The position numbers and the translations under genes are program-made. Positions 29,753 through 37,667 of a DNA stretch of 64,000 nt are shown in pieces. Source of the DNA: Actinoplanes sp. M2I2 (GTDB taxonomy: Bacteria; Actinomycetota; Actinomycetes; Mycobacteriales; Micromonosporaceae); NCBI RefSeq assembly GCF_023544445.1, contig NZ_JALPVJ010000001.1:726282-790281 (forward strand), in the 5' to 3' direction. Below the pieces are notes generated by a model that saw only the letters and a list, made by a program, of their open reading frames with translations, had not been told where the DNA came from and searched no databases. Every line of letters begins with the position of its first letter. The stretch's first letter is position 1.

Positions 29753-29820
29753 TCCGGAGCCCCCGAGTCGAACGGGGTGTCTCACGCTCTCGAGGCGCGC
29801 GGGCCTTCCCCTTGCTCCGG
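29753..29820 (-). tRNA. tRNA-like, Ser anticodon (CGA), truncated D-arm
   Basis: Only 68 nt. Acceptor CCGGAGC/GCTCCGG and T-arm CCCCG-TTCGACT-CGGGG pair perfectly, and the anticodon stem CGCGC/GCGTG closes a loop CTCGAGA with U33 and anticodon CGA. The D-arm is just GGG-GAAGG-CCC, and the variable loop is 5 nt, whereas bacterial tRNA-Ser has a long variable arm. It may be a degenerate or non-canonical tRNA. Confidence 0.6.
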
Positions 29821-29943
29821 ATCTGTTGTGCCATCCGCTGTGAAATTGTCAAATACCCATGCTGCCGGCCGCGGCCGAAGCAATTATCAGGGCAGCAGGA
29901 ATTGACCCGCGGCACGAATGGAAAAAACCGGAGAAACGAAAAA

Positions 29944-29970
29944 CCGCCGTCCCCTCGTCGGGTTCGGCGG
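29944..29970 (-). terminator. Rho-independent terminator of the 37-aa ORF
   Basis: On the minus strand CCGCCG pairs with CGGCGG and is followed by TTTTT, a textbook intrinsic terminator and rare in this GC-rich DNA. It ends the transcript that carries the small ORF at 29991-30104. Confidence 0.75.
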
Positions 29971-29979
29971 CGTGATTGC

Positions 29980-29995
29980 GCTAGCGTTCGCTAGC
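29980..29995 (-). other. Hairpin overlapping the stop of the 37-aa ORF
   Basis: GCTAGCG-TT-CGCTAGC is a perfect 7-bp hairpin that includes the TAG stop codon of the small ORF, just before the terminator. Confidence 0.6.
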
Positions 29996-30104
29996 TGCGC
30001 CACCGACCCTGATAGAGCTGGCCATACGGTGCAAGAGCACACAGTAGGACGGCACCGACGTGCGGCATGAGCAGCTGCGTGGTGATCGCGGCGTGCTGCG
30101 GCAT
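29991..30104 (-). CDS. 37-residue small protein with strong translation signals
   Basis: ATG at 30104 preceded by AGGAGAGACCG, an excellent ribosome binding site. The product begins MPQHAAITTQLLMPHVGAVL, continues with LCALAPYGQLYQGRWRS and stops. It has a short hydrophobic centre (VGAVLLCALA) and one Cys. A promoter (TTGCGG, 17 bp, TACCGT) precedes it at 30143-30171 and a U-tract terminator follows, so it is a self-contained transcription unit. No family is recognised; a small membrane-associated or signalling peptide, or a leader-type RNA with a decoy ORF, are possible. Confidence 0.65.
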   Translation of the reverse strand: MPQHAAITTQLLMPHVGAVLLCALAPYGQLYQGRWRS

Positions 30105-30142
30105 CGGTCTCTCCTGTCCTGTCGTCTCCCGGTGTGATGACC

Positions 30143-30171
30143 ACGGTAGGCCGTCCGTGGCGCGTCCGCAA
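30143..30171 (-). promoter_or_regulatory. Sigma-70-like promoter for the 37-aa ORF
   Basis: On the minus strand TTGCGG (-35, 30171-30166) and TACCGT (-10, 30148-30143) are separated by exactly 17 bp. Expected transcription start is near 30136, about 32 nt before the ATG. Confidence 0.6.
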
Positions 30172-30260
30172 TGCTATTTGTCTCGGCAATTCTCGGAGTT
30201 CATGAGAGGGGTTCGCGCATACCGGAAGAAGCGGCCGAGCGCCATCCCGCCCGGCCGGAA

Positions 30261-30288
30261 TGTGGATAACGACAGTGCCTGTGGATAA
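30261..30288. promoter_or_regulatory. Two perfect DnaA boxes
   Basis: TGTGGATAA, the reverse complement of the consensus DnaA box TTATCCACA, occurs at 30261-30269 and 30280-30288 in the same orientation, 19 bp apart. The rest of 30105-30424 holds the small-ORF promoter and the leader of the VOC gene. No replication gene is nearby, so this is not the chromosome origin. Confidence 0.65.
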
Positions 30289-30424
30289 CGCGCTGACGCC
30301 TGCCGGAAAGCGCTATGGTCGATCCACCTCCGGGGTCGTGGCGAGCATCGGGCAGCTGTCGCTGTGCGGACGCACGCTCCGAGCCGGCGAGGGTGTCGCT
30401 GTCTGAAGTGGAAGGGGTTACCGC

Positions 30425-30853
30425 ATGACCGAGGTGAACAGGCCGGGCGTGCATCTGGCCGTCCCGGTTGACGACCTTGCCGCCGCGAGGGTCTTCTACG
30501 GCTCCGTGCTCGGCCTGAGTGAGGGGCGGTCCAGCGACCACTGGGTCGACTGGGACCTGCGCGGCCATCAGCTGGTCACCCATGTCGTGCCCGGGCCGGT
30601 GCGGGCGGCGGGCGACAGCGAGGTCGACGGGCACGAGGTGCCGATCCCGCACTTCGGTCTGCTGCTGACGGCCGACGAGTTCCACGCGCTGGCCGACCGG
30701 CTGCGTCAGGCCGGGACAACCTTCCTCATCGAGCCCTGTCTGCGGTTCCCGGGGCGGCCGGGTGAGCAGTGGACGATGTTCTTCCGCGACCCGGCCGGCA
30801 ATGCCCTGGAGTTCAAGGCGTTCCGCGACGAGAGCCAGGTGTTCGCCAAGTGA
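30425..30853 (+). CDS. VOC-family (glyoxalase/bleomycin-resistance fold) protein
   Basis: 142 residues. HLAVPVDDLAAARVFYGSVL at the N-terminus and VPIPHFGLLLT plus MFFRDPAGNALEFKAFRD near the end are the two beta-alpha-beta-beta-beta modules and metal-ligand positions (His, His, Glu) of the family. Similar proteins are annotated as extradiol dioxygenase-like. Its stop overlaps the GTG of the next gene. Confidence 0.9.
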   Translation: MTEVNRPGVHLAVPVDDLAAARVFYGSVLGLSEGRSSDHWVDWDLRGHQLVTHVVPGPVRAAGDSEVDGHEVPIPHFGLLLTADEFHALADRLRQAGTTFLIEPCLRFPGRPGEQWTMFFRDPAGNALEFKAFRDESQVFAK

Positions 30854-31641
30854 GCGTCGACGGTGGGACGCGTGCCGGAAGCGAAGGCGCCGGGGGGCGG
30901 CGCGTCCTGGTCACCGGAGCGTCGCGGGGCATAGGCCGAGCCGTCGCGATCGCCTTCGCCGCGCGCGGTGACCGGGTCGCGGTCCACTACGGGTCGAGCC
31001 GCGCCGACGGCGAGGCGACCTTGCGGATGCTCGACGGACCGGGGCATGCTCTCGTGGGCGGCGACCTCGGCGATCCGGCCGAGGCGAAGGCCGTCGTGGA
31101 GGCGGCCGTCGAGGCGCTGGGCGGGGTCGACGTGCTCGTCAACAACGCCGCCATCGCGCCCGGCGACGACAACCGTCACGATGTCGCCTCGATCGGCTAC
31201 GAGGAATGGCACCGTGTCTGGCGGCGGATGATCGACGTCGACCTGCTCGGCGCGGCCGACGTGACCTACTGCGTGGCCAACCACCTCATCGGTCGGGGAG
31301 CGCCGGGCAGCATCGTGAACGTCGGATCCCGCGGCGCCTATCGCGGTGAGCCGGCCTACCCCGCGTACGGGGCCGCGAAGGCCGCCCTGCAAGCCTTCGG
31401 GCAGTCGATGGCGGTGGCTCTCGCCCCGCACGGCATCGCCGTCACGTCGGTGGCGCCCGGCTTCATCGGCACCGAACGCCAGCAACCCAAAGTGGACGAC
31501 TCCATCCGCGGGCAGAGCCCGTTCGGCCGGGTGGGCACACCTGAGGAGGTCGCCGCCGCCGTCCTGCACCTGAGCTCTCCGGAGGCGGCCTGGTCGTCCG
31601 GCGCCGTCCTCGATCTGAACGGAGCCTCCTACCTGCGGTAA
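30850..31641 (+). CDS. Short-chain dehydrogenase/reductase
   Basis: 263 residues from GTG at 30850, which overlaps the previous stop in GTGA. RVLVTGASRGIGRAVAIAF is the TGxxxGxG NAD(P) motif, NNAAIAPG the NNAG-like motif, IVNVGSRGAY the Ser, and YPAYGAAKAAL the YxxxK catalytic pair. C-terminal GAVLDLNGASYLR fits the family. It probably works in one pathway with the VOC protein. Confidence 0.93.
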   Translation: MSVDGGTRAGSEGAGGRRVLVTGASRGIGRAVAIAFAARGDRVAVHYGSSRADGEATLRMLDGPGHALVGGDLGDPAEAKAVVEAAVEALGGVDVLVNNAAIAPGDDNRHDVASIGYEEWHRVWRRMIDVDLLGAADVTYCVANHLIGRGAPGSIVNVGSRGAYRGEPAYPAYGAAKAALQAFGQSMAVALAPHGIAVTSVAPGFIGTERQQPKVDDSIRGQSPFGRVGTPEEVAAAVLHLSSPEAAWSSGAVLDLNGASYLR

Positions 31642-31752
31642 CGGGGACTTCTCCATCGGCGACTCCGGAAGGGCCGGCACCTGGGACGGGAGTGCTATAG
31701 CAACCTTCCTCGATGCAACGTTATCGTGAGCAAGTAAGAAACATTCACGTTC

Positions 31753-33171
31753 ATGGGGGCCCGGGTGACTGCTGCGCATCGATTCGCCGCGATATCCACG
31801 TCGGAGCGCCCGACGGGGCAGCGGGTGCTGTTCCAGCAGGCGGTGGTGCTGGGCGGCAGCATCGCGGGACTGATGGCGGCCCGGGTCCTCAGCGACCACG
31901 CCGACCACGTCCTCATCATCGAACGGGACGACCTCGCCGAGCTCGACGTCCCCGACGAGCGGATCGCCGCCGACCCGATCCACGCGGTCGGGCCACGACC
32001 GGGCGTTCCGCAAGGCAGCCAGGTGCACGCCTTGCTGCCGTCCGGGCTCAAGCAATTGGAACGCTGGTTCCCCGGATTCATCGACGCGGCGCTCGAGGCC
32101 GGGGCGGTCGACCCGCCTCCCGCGACCAACCGGTTCTACATGGACGGCGCCCTGCGGGAGGATCCGCCGAGCGGTCCGGCCGCGCAGGCTCTCGTCTCCA
32201 GCCGGCCCTTCCTCGAGGCGTTGATCCGGCACCGCGTGCTGGCTCTGCCGAATGTCCGGGCGGTCTGCGGGCGCGCGGACGGTCTCGTGCTCAAGGACAA
32301 CGAGGTCTCCGGTGTGCGCTGGGGCGACGAAGAGGTGGCCGCCGATTTCGTGGTCGACGCGACCGGGCGATCCAGCCGGCTGGGTGACTGGCTCGAGTCG
32401 TACGGCTTTCCGAAACCGCCGATGCAGCGCATGGGCATCAAGCTGAACTACGCCACCGCGCTGTTCCGCCGACCGGCCGACGCGAAGGTGCAGACCTGCA
32501 TCTCGATCGCCAATCCGGGGCCGGGCAAGGTGGCCCGGATCGGCGGGTTCACCCCCATCGAGGGCGACCGGTGGACGGTGCTGGTCTCCGGCTACGCCGA
32601 CGACCGGCCGGGCCGGGACGCGGGTGAGTTCCGGGATCGGTGCGTCGGCGACTTCCCGGCCGAGTTCGGCGAGGTGGCCACCAACGCGGCGCAGGTCGGT
32701 GACGTGATCACCTACCACCAGGCCGACAGCCGGCGCCGCGACTTCCACCGGCTGAACCGCTTCCCGGCGCGCCTGGTGGCGGCCGGGGACGCGGTGGCCT
32801 CGTTCAACCCGGTGTACGGGCAGGGCATGACCTCGGCGACGCTGCACGCCTCGGCGCTGTCCGAGTATCTGCGCGGCGACCCCGACCTGACCAAGCCGGC
32901 CACCTCGTACTTCCAGGACGTCAAGGTCGTCGTGGACGCCGCCTGGCAGGTCTCCACCATGGCCGACCTGGCGCTGCCGCACGTCGACGGCCCGTACCCC
33001 AAGGGTTACCGCGCGATCCAGTGGGCCAGCGGCCTGGTCTTCAAGGCGTCGATGCGTGACCAGTCGATCAATCACCGCCTGGGTCAGGTCACCACGATGC
33101 TGGCCCACCCGAGCGCCTTGACCGAGCCCCGCTTCCTGTTGCGCGCCCTGGCGATCGGCGTTCGCGCCTGA
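31753..33171 (+). CDS. FAD-dependent monooxygenase/hydroxylase-like protein
   Basis: 472 residues; a GTG at 31765 preceded by GGGGG is an alternative start. QQAVVLGGSIAGLMAARVL near 30 is the FAD Rossmann motif, VVDATGRSSRLGDWL near 200 the DG-like motif, and RLVAAGDAVASFNPVYGQGM near 340 the GD motif of flavin hydroxylases and geranylgeranyl-reductase-like enzymes. No partner ferredoxin or reductase lies beside it. Substrate unknown. Confidence 0.87.
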   Translation: MGARVTAAHRFAAISTSERPTGQRVLFQQAVVLGGSIAGLMAARVLSDHADHVLIIERDDLAELDVPDERIAADPIHAVGPRPGVPQGSQVHALLPSGLKQLERWFPGFIDAALEAGAVDPPPATNRFYMDGALREDPPSGPAAQALVSSRPFLEALIRHRVLALPNVRAVCGRADGLVLKDNEVSGVRWGDEEVAADFVVDATGRSSRLGDWLESYGFPKPPMQRMGIKLNYATALFRRPADAKVQTCISIANPGPGKVARIGGFTPIEGDRWTVLVSGYADDRPGRDAGEFRDRCVGDFPAEFGEVATNAAQVGDVITYHQADSRRRDFHRLNRFPARLVAAGDAVASFNPVYGQGMTSATLHASALSEYLRGDPDLTKPATSYFQDVKVVVDAAWQVSTMADLALPHVDGPYPKGYRAIQWASGLVFKASMRDQSINHRLGQVTTMLAHPSALTEPRFLLRALAIGVRA

Positions 33172-33315
33172 CCGAGCCGCCCCGCCGTTCCGCGCCCGCG
33201 CCCCGCTCGTCGTCCACCTGACGGTGGACGCCGTCGCGTGAGGCGTGAGAGGTGCGCCGTGCGCCGTGCCTGAAGCCTGGCGCTGGTCCAGGCGGCATTC
33301 GGTCGGCAGGGGGGC

Positions 33316-33471
33316 TGGCCTGGCGCTGCGGGCCTGCCGCTGCGGGCGGGCGCTGCGAGCGTGCCGCTGCGGGCGGGCGCTGCGGGCTGGCGCTGCGGGC
33401 TGGCGCTGCGGGCCGGCGCTGCGAGCGTGCCGCTGCGAGCCCGCCGCTGCGGGCTGCCGCTGTGGGCATCG
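33316..33471. repeat. 12-bp minisatellite (GCTGCGGGC-type units)
   Basis: About thirteen units of roughly 12 bp built on GGCGCTGCGGGC or GCCGCTGCGAGC fill most of the 335-bp gap before the NAD kinase gene. All frames remain open through it; no gene is proposed here. Confidence 0.75.
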
Positions 33472-33506
33472 GGGCGGCTGCGCCGCGGGCGGGCCGGGAA
33501 CGTGGC

Positions 33507-34430
33507 ATGGTCGAGGGCATGGGTCACCACGTGCTCGGTCTGGTCGTCCACCCCCGTAACGACGTCAGCGAGTCGGTGGCGACCGTCACGGCGCTCGCGA
33601 GCCGGCACGGCATCCGGGTCGTGGCGCGGCCCGCCGACGCCGAGCGTCTCGGCCCGGGCGTCGAGGCGCTGGACGAGGCCGGCTTCGCCGACAAGGTGGA
33701 CTTCGTCTTCAGCCTGGGCGGCGACGGCACGATGCTCGGGGCCATGCGGCTGGTCGCCGGGCGGCCCACGCCGGTGCTGGGGGTCAACCACGGCAACGTC
33801 GGCTTCCTCATCGAGGTGTCGCCCAGCCAGTTGCCGCATGCGCTCGAGCGGCTGGTCGCCGGCGACTTCGGCCTCGAACCGCACAGCTGCCTCGAGCTGG
33901 ACGGGCCGGGGGAGCCGGCTCTGGCCTTCAACGACGTGGTCCTGACCAACACCGTCCCGTGGACCGCGGTCAGCCTCGACCTGGAGATCGACGACGTCCG
34001 GCACGGCTACTTCCGCAGCGACGCGCTGGTGGTGTGCACGCCGACCGGGTCGACCGCCTACAACTACGCCGCGGGCGGGCCGATCATCTCGCCCTCGGCG
34101 CCGCTGATCGGGCTCACCCCGGTCGCCCCCATGTCGGGCATCACCCGCCCGATCGTGCTGGGCGGGGCCGAGACCGTCCGGTTGCGGGCGGCCGGCCACG
34201 AGACCCGGTTGTCGCTCGACGGCGCCGCCACCTTCACCGTCGCGGCCGGCGCCGACATGGTGGTGCGGATGCGCGCGAACGCGGCCAACGTGGTCCGCTT
34301 CGACCAGAACACGCACGGCGCGCGTTCCCGCGTCAAGCTCAGCCTGCGTGACCTGCCCCTGCGCCCCGACCAGCTCGTCGAGCTGGTGCCCGAGGAACTG
34401 CGCGACCGCGCCCGCTTCCTGCAACCCTGA
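33507..34430 (+). CDS. nadK: NAD kinase
   Basis: 307 residues from ATG at 33507; ATG at 33519 (GAGGG directly upstream) is also possible. FSLGGDGTMLGAMR near 70 is the GGDGT catalytic motif, VNHGNVGFLIEV follows, and CTPTGSTAYNYAAGGPI near 180 is the conserved NAD-binding segment. The enzyme phosphorylates NAD to NADP in the cytoplasm. It has two unusual features only in context: it stands apart from the recN/TlyA cluster seen with many actinobacterial nadK genes, and a minisatellite precedes it, so it may be the second NAD kinase of the genome. Confidence 0.93.
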   Translation: MVEGMGHHVLGLVVHPRNDVSESVATVTALASRHGIRVVARPADAERLGPGVEALDEAGFADKVDFVFSLGGDGTMLGAMRLVAGRPTPVLGVNHGNVGFLIEVSPSQLPHALERLVAGDFGLEPHSCLELDGPGEPALAFNDVVLTNTVPWTAVSLDLEIDDVRHGYFRSDALVVCTPTGSTAYNYAAGGPIISPSAPLIGLTPVAPMSGITRPIVLGGAETVRLRAAGHETRLSLDGAATFTVAAGADMVVRMRANAANVVRFDQNTHGARSRVKLSLRDLPLRPDQLVELVPEELRDRARFLQP

Positions 34431-34519
34431 TTCACCCAGGGCGCTGGTCTGCGAGCAGGCCGGCCATCCGCGACCACCGGCCTTCCGGTCGCGTCCGATG
34501 CAACTTCGCCGATGTTCGG

Positions 34520-35734
34520 CTATGCCGGGCTGGACGGGCCTGCGGGCAGTGCCTCGGCGCGTGGGCGTTCCGCGAGCGGGTCGGACCGGCGGGTGAGTTC
34601 TACGGCTGCCCAGATCGAGAGGGCCAGCGCGGCCAGGACGTAGGCGTTGCCGGGGACGTGTTCGATGGGGCTCCACTTGAACTCGCGGGTGTCGCCCCAC
34701 GGTGGCCAGACGAAGGGCCGGGCCACGAAGACCGCGGTCCAGGCGACGCCCGCCCAGCGGTTGCGTTGCCACAGCGCCAGCCCGATCGGCACGGCCCAGA
34801 CCCAGTGGTGCGACCACGAGACCGGGGAGGCGAGCAGCATGGCCGACGCCCCCAGGCCGGTCCCGAGCACCCGGTCGCCGCGGCGCCACCACACGGCGCC
34901 GACGGCCACGATGGCCAGGGCGAGGGGCCCGGCGATGGCGAGCCACAGCAGCGTCGGTGGGATGTGGTCCAGCAGCCGGGTGATCGTGCCGAAGACCGAC
35001 TGGTTGTGGGCCAGTTCCGGGGGACCGACCCGGCCGGCCTTGATGAGGTTGTGGGTCCAGTAGGTCTTGGCCGCGCCGGGGATCAGCAGAAGTCCGATCG
35101 CTGCGGTGCCGGCGAAGGCCAGGAGCGCCCTCCCCGCCGTCGCCCGGCGGCCGGCCAGCACCAGCAGCACGACGAACACGAGCGGGGTCAGTTTCACCCC
35201 GGCGGCGATGCCCAGCAGGATGCCGGACCAGCGGCGTTCCGGATACAGGAGGTCGATCAGCACGGCCAGCATCAGCAGCAGGTTGATCTGACCGAAGGTG
35301 AGGTTCTGCCACACCGGCTCCAGAGCGAGCGCCCCGACCGTCAGCAGGGCGACCAGCCGGCCCGAGACGGTGCGGCCGAGCGCGCGCGCCACCACCACGA
35401 TGGCTCCGGCCAGCGCGCCCACCGAAGCCGCGGTCCAGAACGCGGTGGCGAGCCAGAACGGCAGGGGCGCGAGCGGGACCATCGCCAGCGCCGCGAACGG
35501 CGGGTAGGTGAACCGCAGATTGGTCGCCGGGTCACGAGCCCCGTAGAGCGACAGGCCGTCCACCAGCCGCCGGCCGCCGTACTGGTAGACGGAGAGATCG
35601 ACGAACTCGCCGTGCACGCTCAACCGGGCCGGCAGCTCGGCCCAGGCGACCGCACCCGCCACGACGGCGGTGACGACGACCACGGCCAGGACCGGGCCGA
35701 CCTCCGACAGCGCGCGTGACTGCCTCACCGGCAC
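34520..35734 (-). CDS. GT87-family polyprenol-phosphate-mannose-type glycosyltransferase
   Basis: 404 residues with about ten hydrophobic helices. The first loop contains VDLSVYQYGGRRLVDGLSLY with the Asp expected to be catalytic in GT-C enzymes, followed by LRFTYPPFAALAMVPLA, typical of DUF2029/GT87 alpha-mannosyltransferases that build phosphatidylinositol mannosides, lipomannan or arabinan-like glycans. It is a single gene in the membrane; acceptor unknown. Confidence 0.9.
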   Translation of the reverse strand: MPVRQSRALSEVGPVLAVVVVTAVVAGAVAWAELPARLSVHGEFVDLSVYQYGGRRLVDGLSLYGARDPATNLRFTYPPFAALAMVPLAPLPFWLATAFWTAASVGALAGAIVVVARALGRTVSGRLVALLTVGALALEPVWQNLTFGQINLLLMLAVLIDLLYPERRWSGILLGIAAGVKLTPLVFVVLLVLAGRRATAGRALLAFAGTAAIGLLLIPGAAKTYWTHNLIKAGRVGPPELAHNQSVFGTITRLLDHIPPTLLWLAIAGPLALAIVAVGAVWWRRGDRVLGTGLGASAMLLASPVSWSHHWVWAVPIGLALWQRNRWAGVAWTAVFVARPFVWPPWGDTREFKWSPIEHVPGNAYVLAALALSIWAAVELTRRSDPLAERPRAEALPAGPSSPA

Positions 35735-35921
35735 ACGAACCGGTGGCAGACGGTGATCGCGGCGCGCGTCCCGTCGATGCGAGGACGCGGTGGAGCCGGT
35801 ACGGCCGCTGTCGTGAGGGACGCCATGACGGCATCGTAGTAGGGCTGAACGGTGCCTCGGCCGGCCATCCCCGGAGCCTCCCGGCCACCTTGGCGATCGG
35901 TCAGTGAGCGGTGACGGAACG

Positions 35922-36374
35922 TCAATGGTCGCCGGGGTCCTGGCCGAGCGCTGCCACGCAGGCGGCCAGGTCGGCGCGCAACCGCTGGTGTCCCTCGGTC
36001 GTCAAGGACTGGGTCATCCGGCGCTCGACGGCGGCGACGATGCGGCTGGCCCGGCTGAGGATGTCGCGCCCGGCCGGGGTCAGCTGGGTCGGCAGGGCGC
36101 GGCCCTGAGGGGCGACGGCCGGGCGTTCCAGCAGGCCCCTTTCTTCGAGGCCGAGCAGGACGGCGTGCATGGACTGCCGGGTGACGAACGCGCCCCGGGC
36201 GAGGTCGGCCGCGGACAGCCCGGGGCGCTGGCCGAGCAGCTCCAGGCAGGCGTACTGCGGCACCGACAGGCCGAGAGGGCGCAGGCCCGCGTCCATGGCC
36301 GTGCGCAGCGCCGCGGCCGCCTGCTTCAAGGCGTAGCCGACGGAGAAGTTCAGGTCACCGACTTCTTGCGTCAT
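35922..36374 (-). CDS. MarR-family regulator
   Basis: 150 residues. GLSVPQYACLELLGQRPGL and the wing-HTH core AADLARGAFVTRQSMHAVLL plus LTPAGRDILSRA are typical for MarR. It is divergent from a VOC gene, and two palindromes (TGTCAG-N4-CTGACA) fill the gap, the first overlapping its own start codon. It probably represses both genes until a ligand binds. Confidence 0.94.
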   Translation of the reverse strand: MTQEVGDLNFSVGYALKQAAAALRTAMDAGLRPLGLSVPQYACLELLGQRPGLSAADLARGAFVTRQSMHAVLLGLEERGLLERPAVAPQGRALPTQLTPAGRDILSRASRIVAAVERRMTQSLTTEGHQRLRADLAACVAALGQDPGDH

Positions 36375-36417
36375 GTCAGCATCCTGACATACGCTCGGGC
36401 ATGTCAGGAACCTGACA
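36374..36417. promoter_or_regulatory. Twin MarR operators
   Basis: TGTCAG-CATC-CTGACA at 36374-36389 and TGTCAG-GAAC-CTGACA at 36402-36417, centre to centre 28 bp. The first overlaps the MarR ATG, the second ends 19 bp before the VOC start. Confidence 0.78.
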
Positions 36418-36436
36418 AGGACACCGAGGAGAAAAC

Positions 36437-36808
36437 ATGCCGGTCACCGGGCCCGACTTCATCGCCCTGCAGGTACGCGACCTCGACGCCGCCGCCGACT
36501 TCTACGAGAACCGTCTCGGTCTGCGCCGCGCGCCGGTCAGCCCGCCGCACGCGATCGTCTTCGCCACCAGCCCGATCGCTTTCGCCGTACGAGAGCCGCT
36601 GCCCGGCGTCGACCTGGACGCCGTCACCCCGCAGCCGGGCACCGGTGTGGCGCTGTGGCTGCACGCCGACGACGCCCAGACCCTGCACGACGACCTGGCC
36701 GCCGCCGGCGTGCCGATCGTCGCCGCGCCGATCGACGGCCCGTTCGGGCGCACCTTCACCCTGCGCGACCCCGACGGTTACGCCATCACCCTCCACGACA
36801 AGGCGTAG
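36437..36808 (+). CDS. VOC-family protein
   Basis: 123 residues with a ribosome binding site GGAGAAA. FIALQVRDLDAAADFYENRL and TFTLRDPDGYAITLHDKA are the N- and C-terminal halves of the glyoxalase/bleomycin-resistance fold. Likely target of the divergent MarR protein; the ligand or substrate could be the same xenobiotic. Its last 31 bp overlap the antisense GrpB remnant. Confidence 0.92.
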   Translation: MPVTGPDFIALQVRDLDAAADFYENRLGLRRAPVSPPHAIVFATSPIAFAVREPLPGVDLDAVTPQPGTGVALWLHADDAQTLHDDLAAAGVPIVAAPIDGPFGRTFTLRDPDGYAITLHDKA

Positions 36809-37074
36809 CGCTCGGCCTCTTTCGGGTGACAGCGAAGGTAGTCGCGCACCGGTTCCAGGTGGTCGGCGGCTGCCAGGAGGTCGATGACCGGTTTGGCGGC
36901 CAGGCCGGGCACCGCGGTCGAGCCGATGTGTTCGATTTCCGACAAGGCATCCCGGAGGGCTGACCGGAGTTCGGCGGCGGCCGACCTCGCTCGGGCGGGC
37001 CACGTGGGGTCGTAGTCGACCACCTGCACGGCCGACCCGGTCACGATGAACTCATCGTAGCCATGCGACCTCAT
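36778..37074 (-). pseudogene. GrpB/UPF0157 remnant with internal deletion
   Basis: 98 codons. VQVVDYDPTWPARARSAAAE and IEHIGSTAVPGLAAKPVIDL are the conserved N-terminal half of GrpB-family proteins, and VRDYLRCHPKEAERYAL is the conserved C-terminal helix. The middle of the protein (usually about 70-80 residues) is missing between ADHLEP and VRDYL, so the gene looks internally deleted although the frame is still open. Confidence 0.7.
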
Positions 37075-37286
37075 TCGGTAAGAAATTCTGGGTGAAGTGC
37101 GGCGCCCAGTGCTCGGCGGAGCGTATGCCGGCCCGCGAGCCCGGGGCGCGGGCGTTTCCCGGTACGCGGGAGCACTGCCGGGCGGGCCCGGCCGAGACCG
37201 CTCTGACGTGCGACTTCGTCGGCTAACCGACCAGGTCGGGCACGAGTGCTCCGCACTGCCGGGAAAGCCCGTTACGGTTGACTACC

Positions 37287-37565
37287 ATGACGACCTACTC
37301 CGGTCCGGCGAGGCTGACCCTCGGCGACGGCACCCTCGTGTCCGGCATGGCTTCACTCAGCACCAATCAGCGCGGCGGCATCGAGGGCTGGGGCGGCACG
37401 TTCCGCCCGGATCAGACCAGCGCCGACGTGCGTGAAGCGGGTGACGGCCTGTACCTGGAACTGCCCTACGACCAGGGCGGGACGGTGGCCGTCACCGGTG
37501 TCCGCAAGCTGCTCGCCACGCAATTGTTGATGTCACTCACCGGCAGCGGCCCCGCCCCGTTCTGA
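37287..37565 (+). CDS. Small hypothetical protein
   Basis: 92 residues starting MTTYSGPARLTLGDGTLVSG and rich in Gly and Thr, beta-strand-like throughout; no signal peptide. Similar small beta proteins are frequent in actinomycetes but no function is known to me. A perfect hairpin terminator follows. Confidence 0.6.
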   Translation: MTTYSGPARLTLGDGTLVSGMASLSTNQRGGIEGWGGTFRPDQTSADVREAGDGLYLELPYDQGGTVAVTGVRKLLATQLLMSLTGSGPAPF

Positions 37566-37586
37566 TCTGGTCCTGAGCCGGTGTCC

Positions 37587-37619
37587 GCACGCCGGCGTCG
37601 TTCATCGGCGCCGGCGTGC
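37587..37619. terminator. Hairpin terminator
   Basis: GCACGCCGGCG (37587-37597) pairs perfectly with CGCCGGCGTGC (37609-37619), loop 11 nt, between the convergent 37287 gene and the STAS gene. Confidence 0.65.
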
Positions 37620-37667
37620 CTGGAGGTTTCGATACGACAGAGTTTGTTACGACGGCAAGCGAGTCGA

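Noticed and set aside
30261..30288. Origin of replication
   Set aside because: Only two DnaA boxes and no dnaA, dnaN or plasmid replication gene occur nearby.
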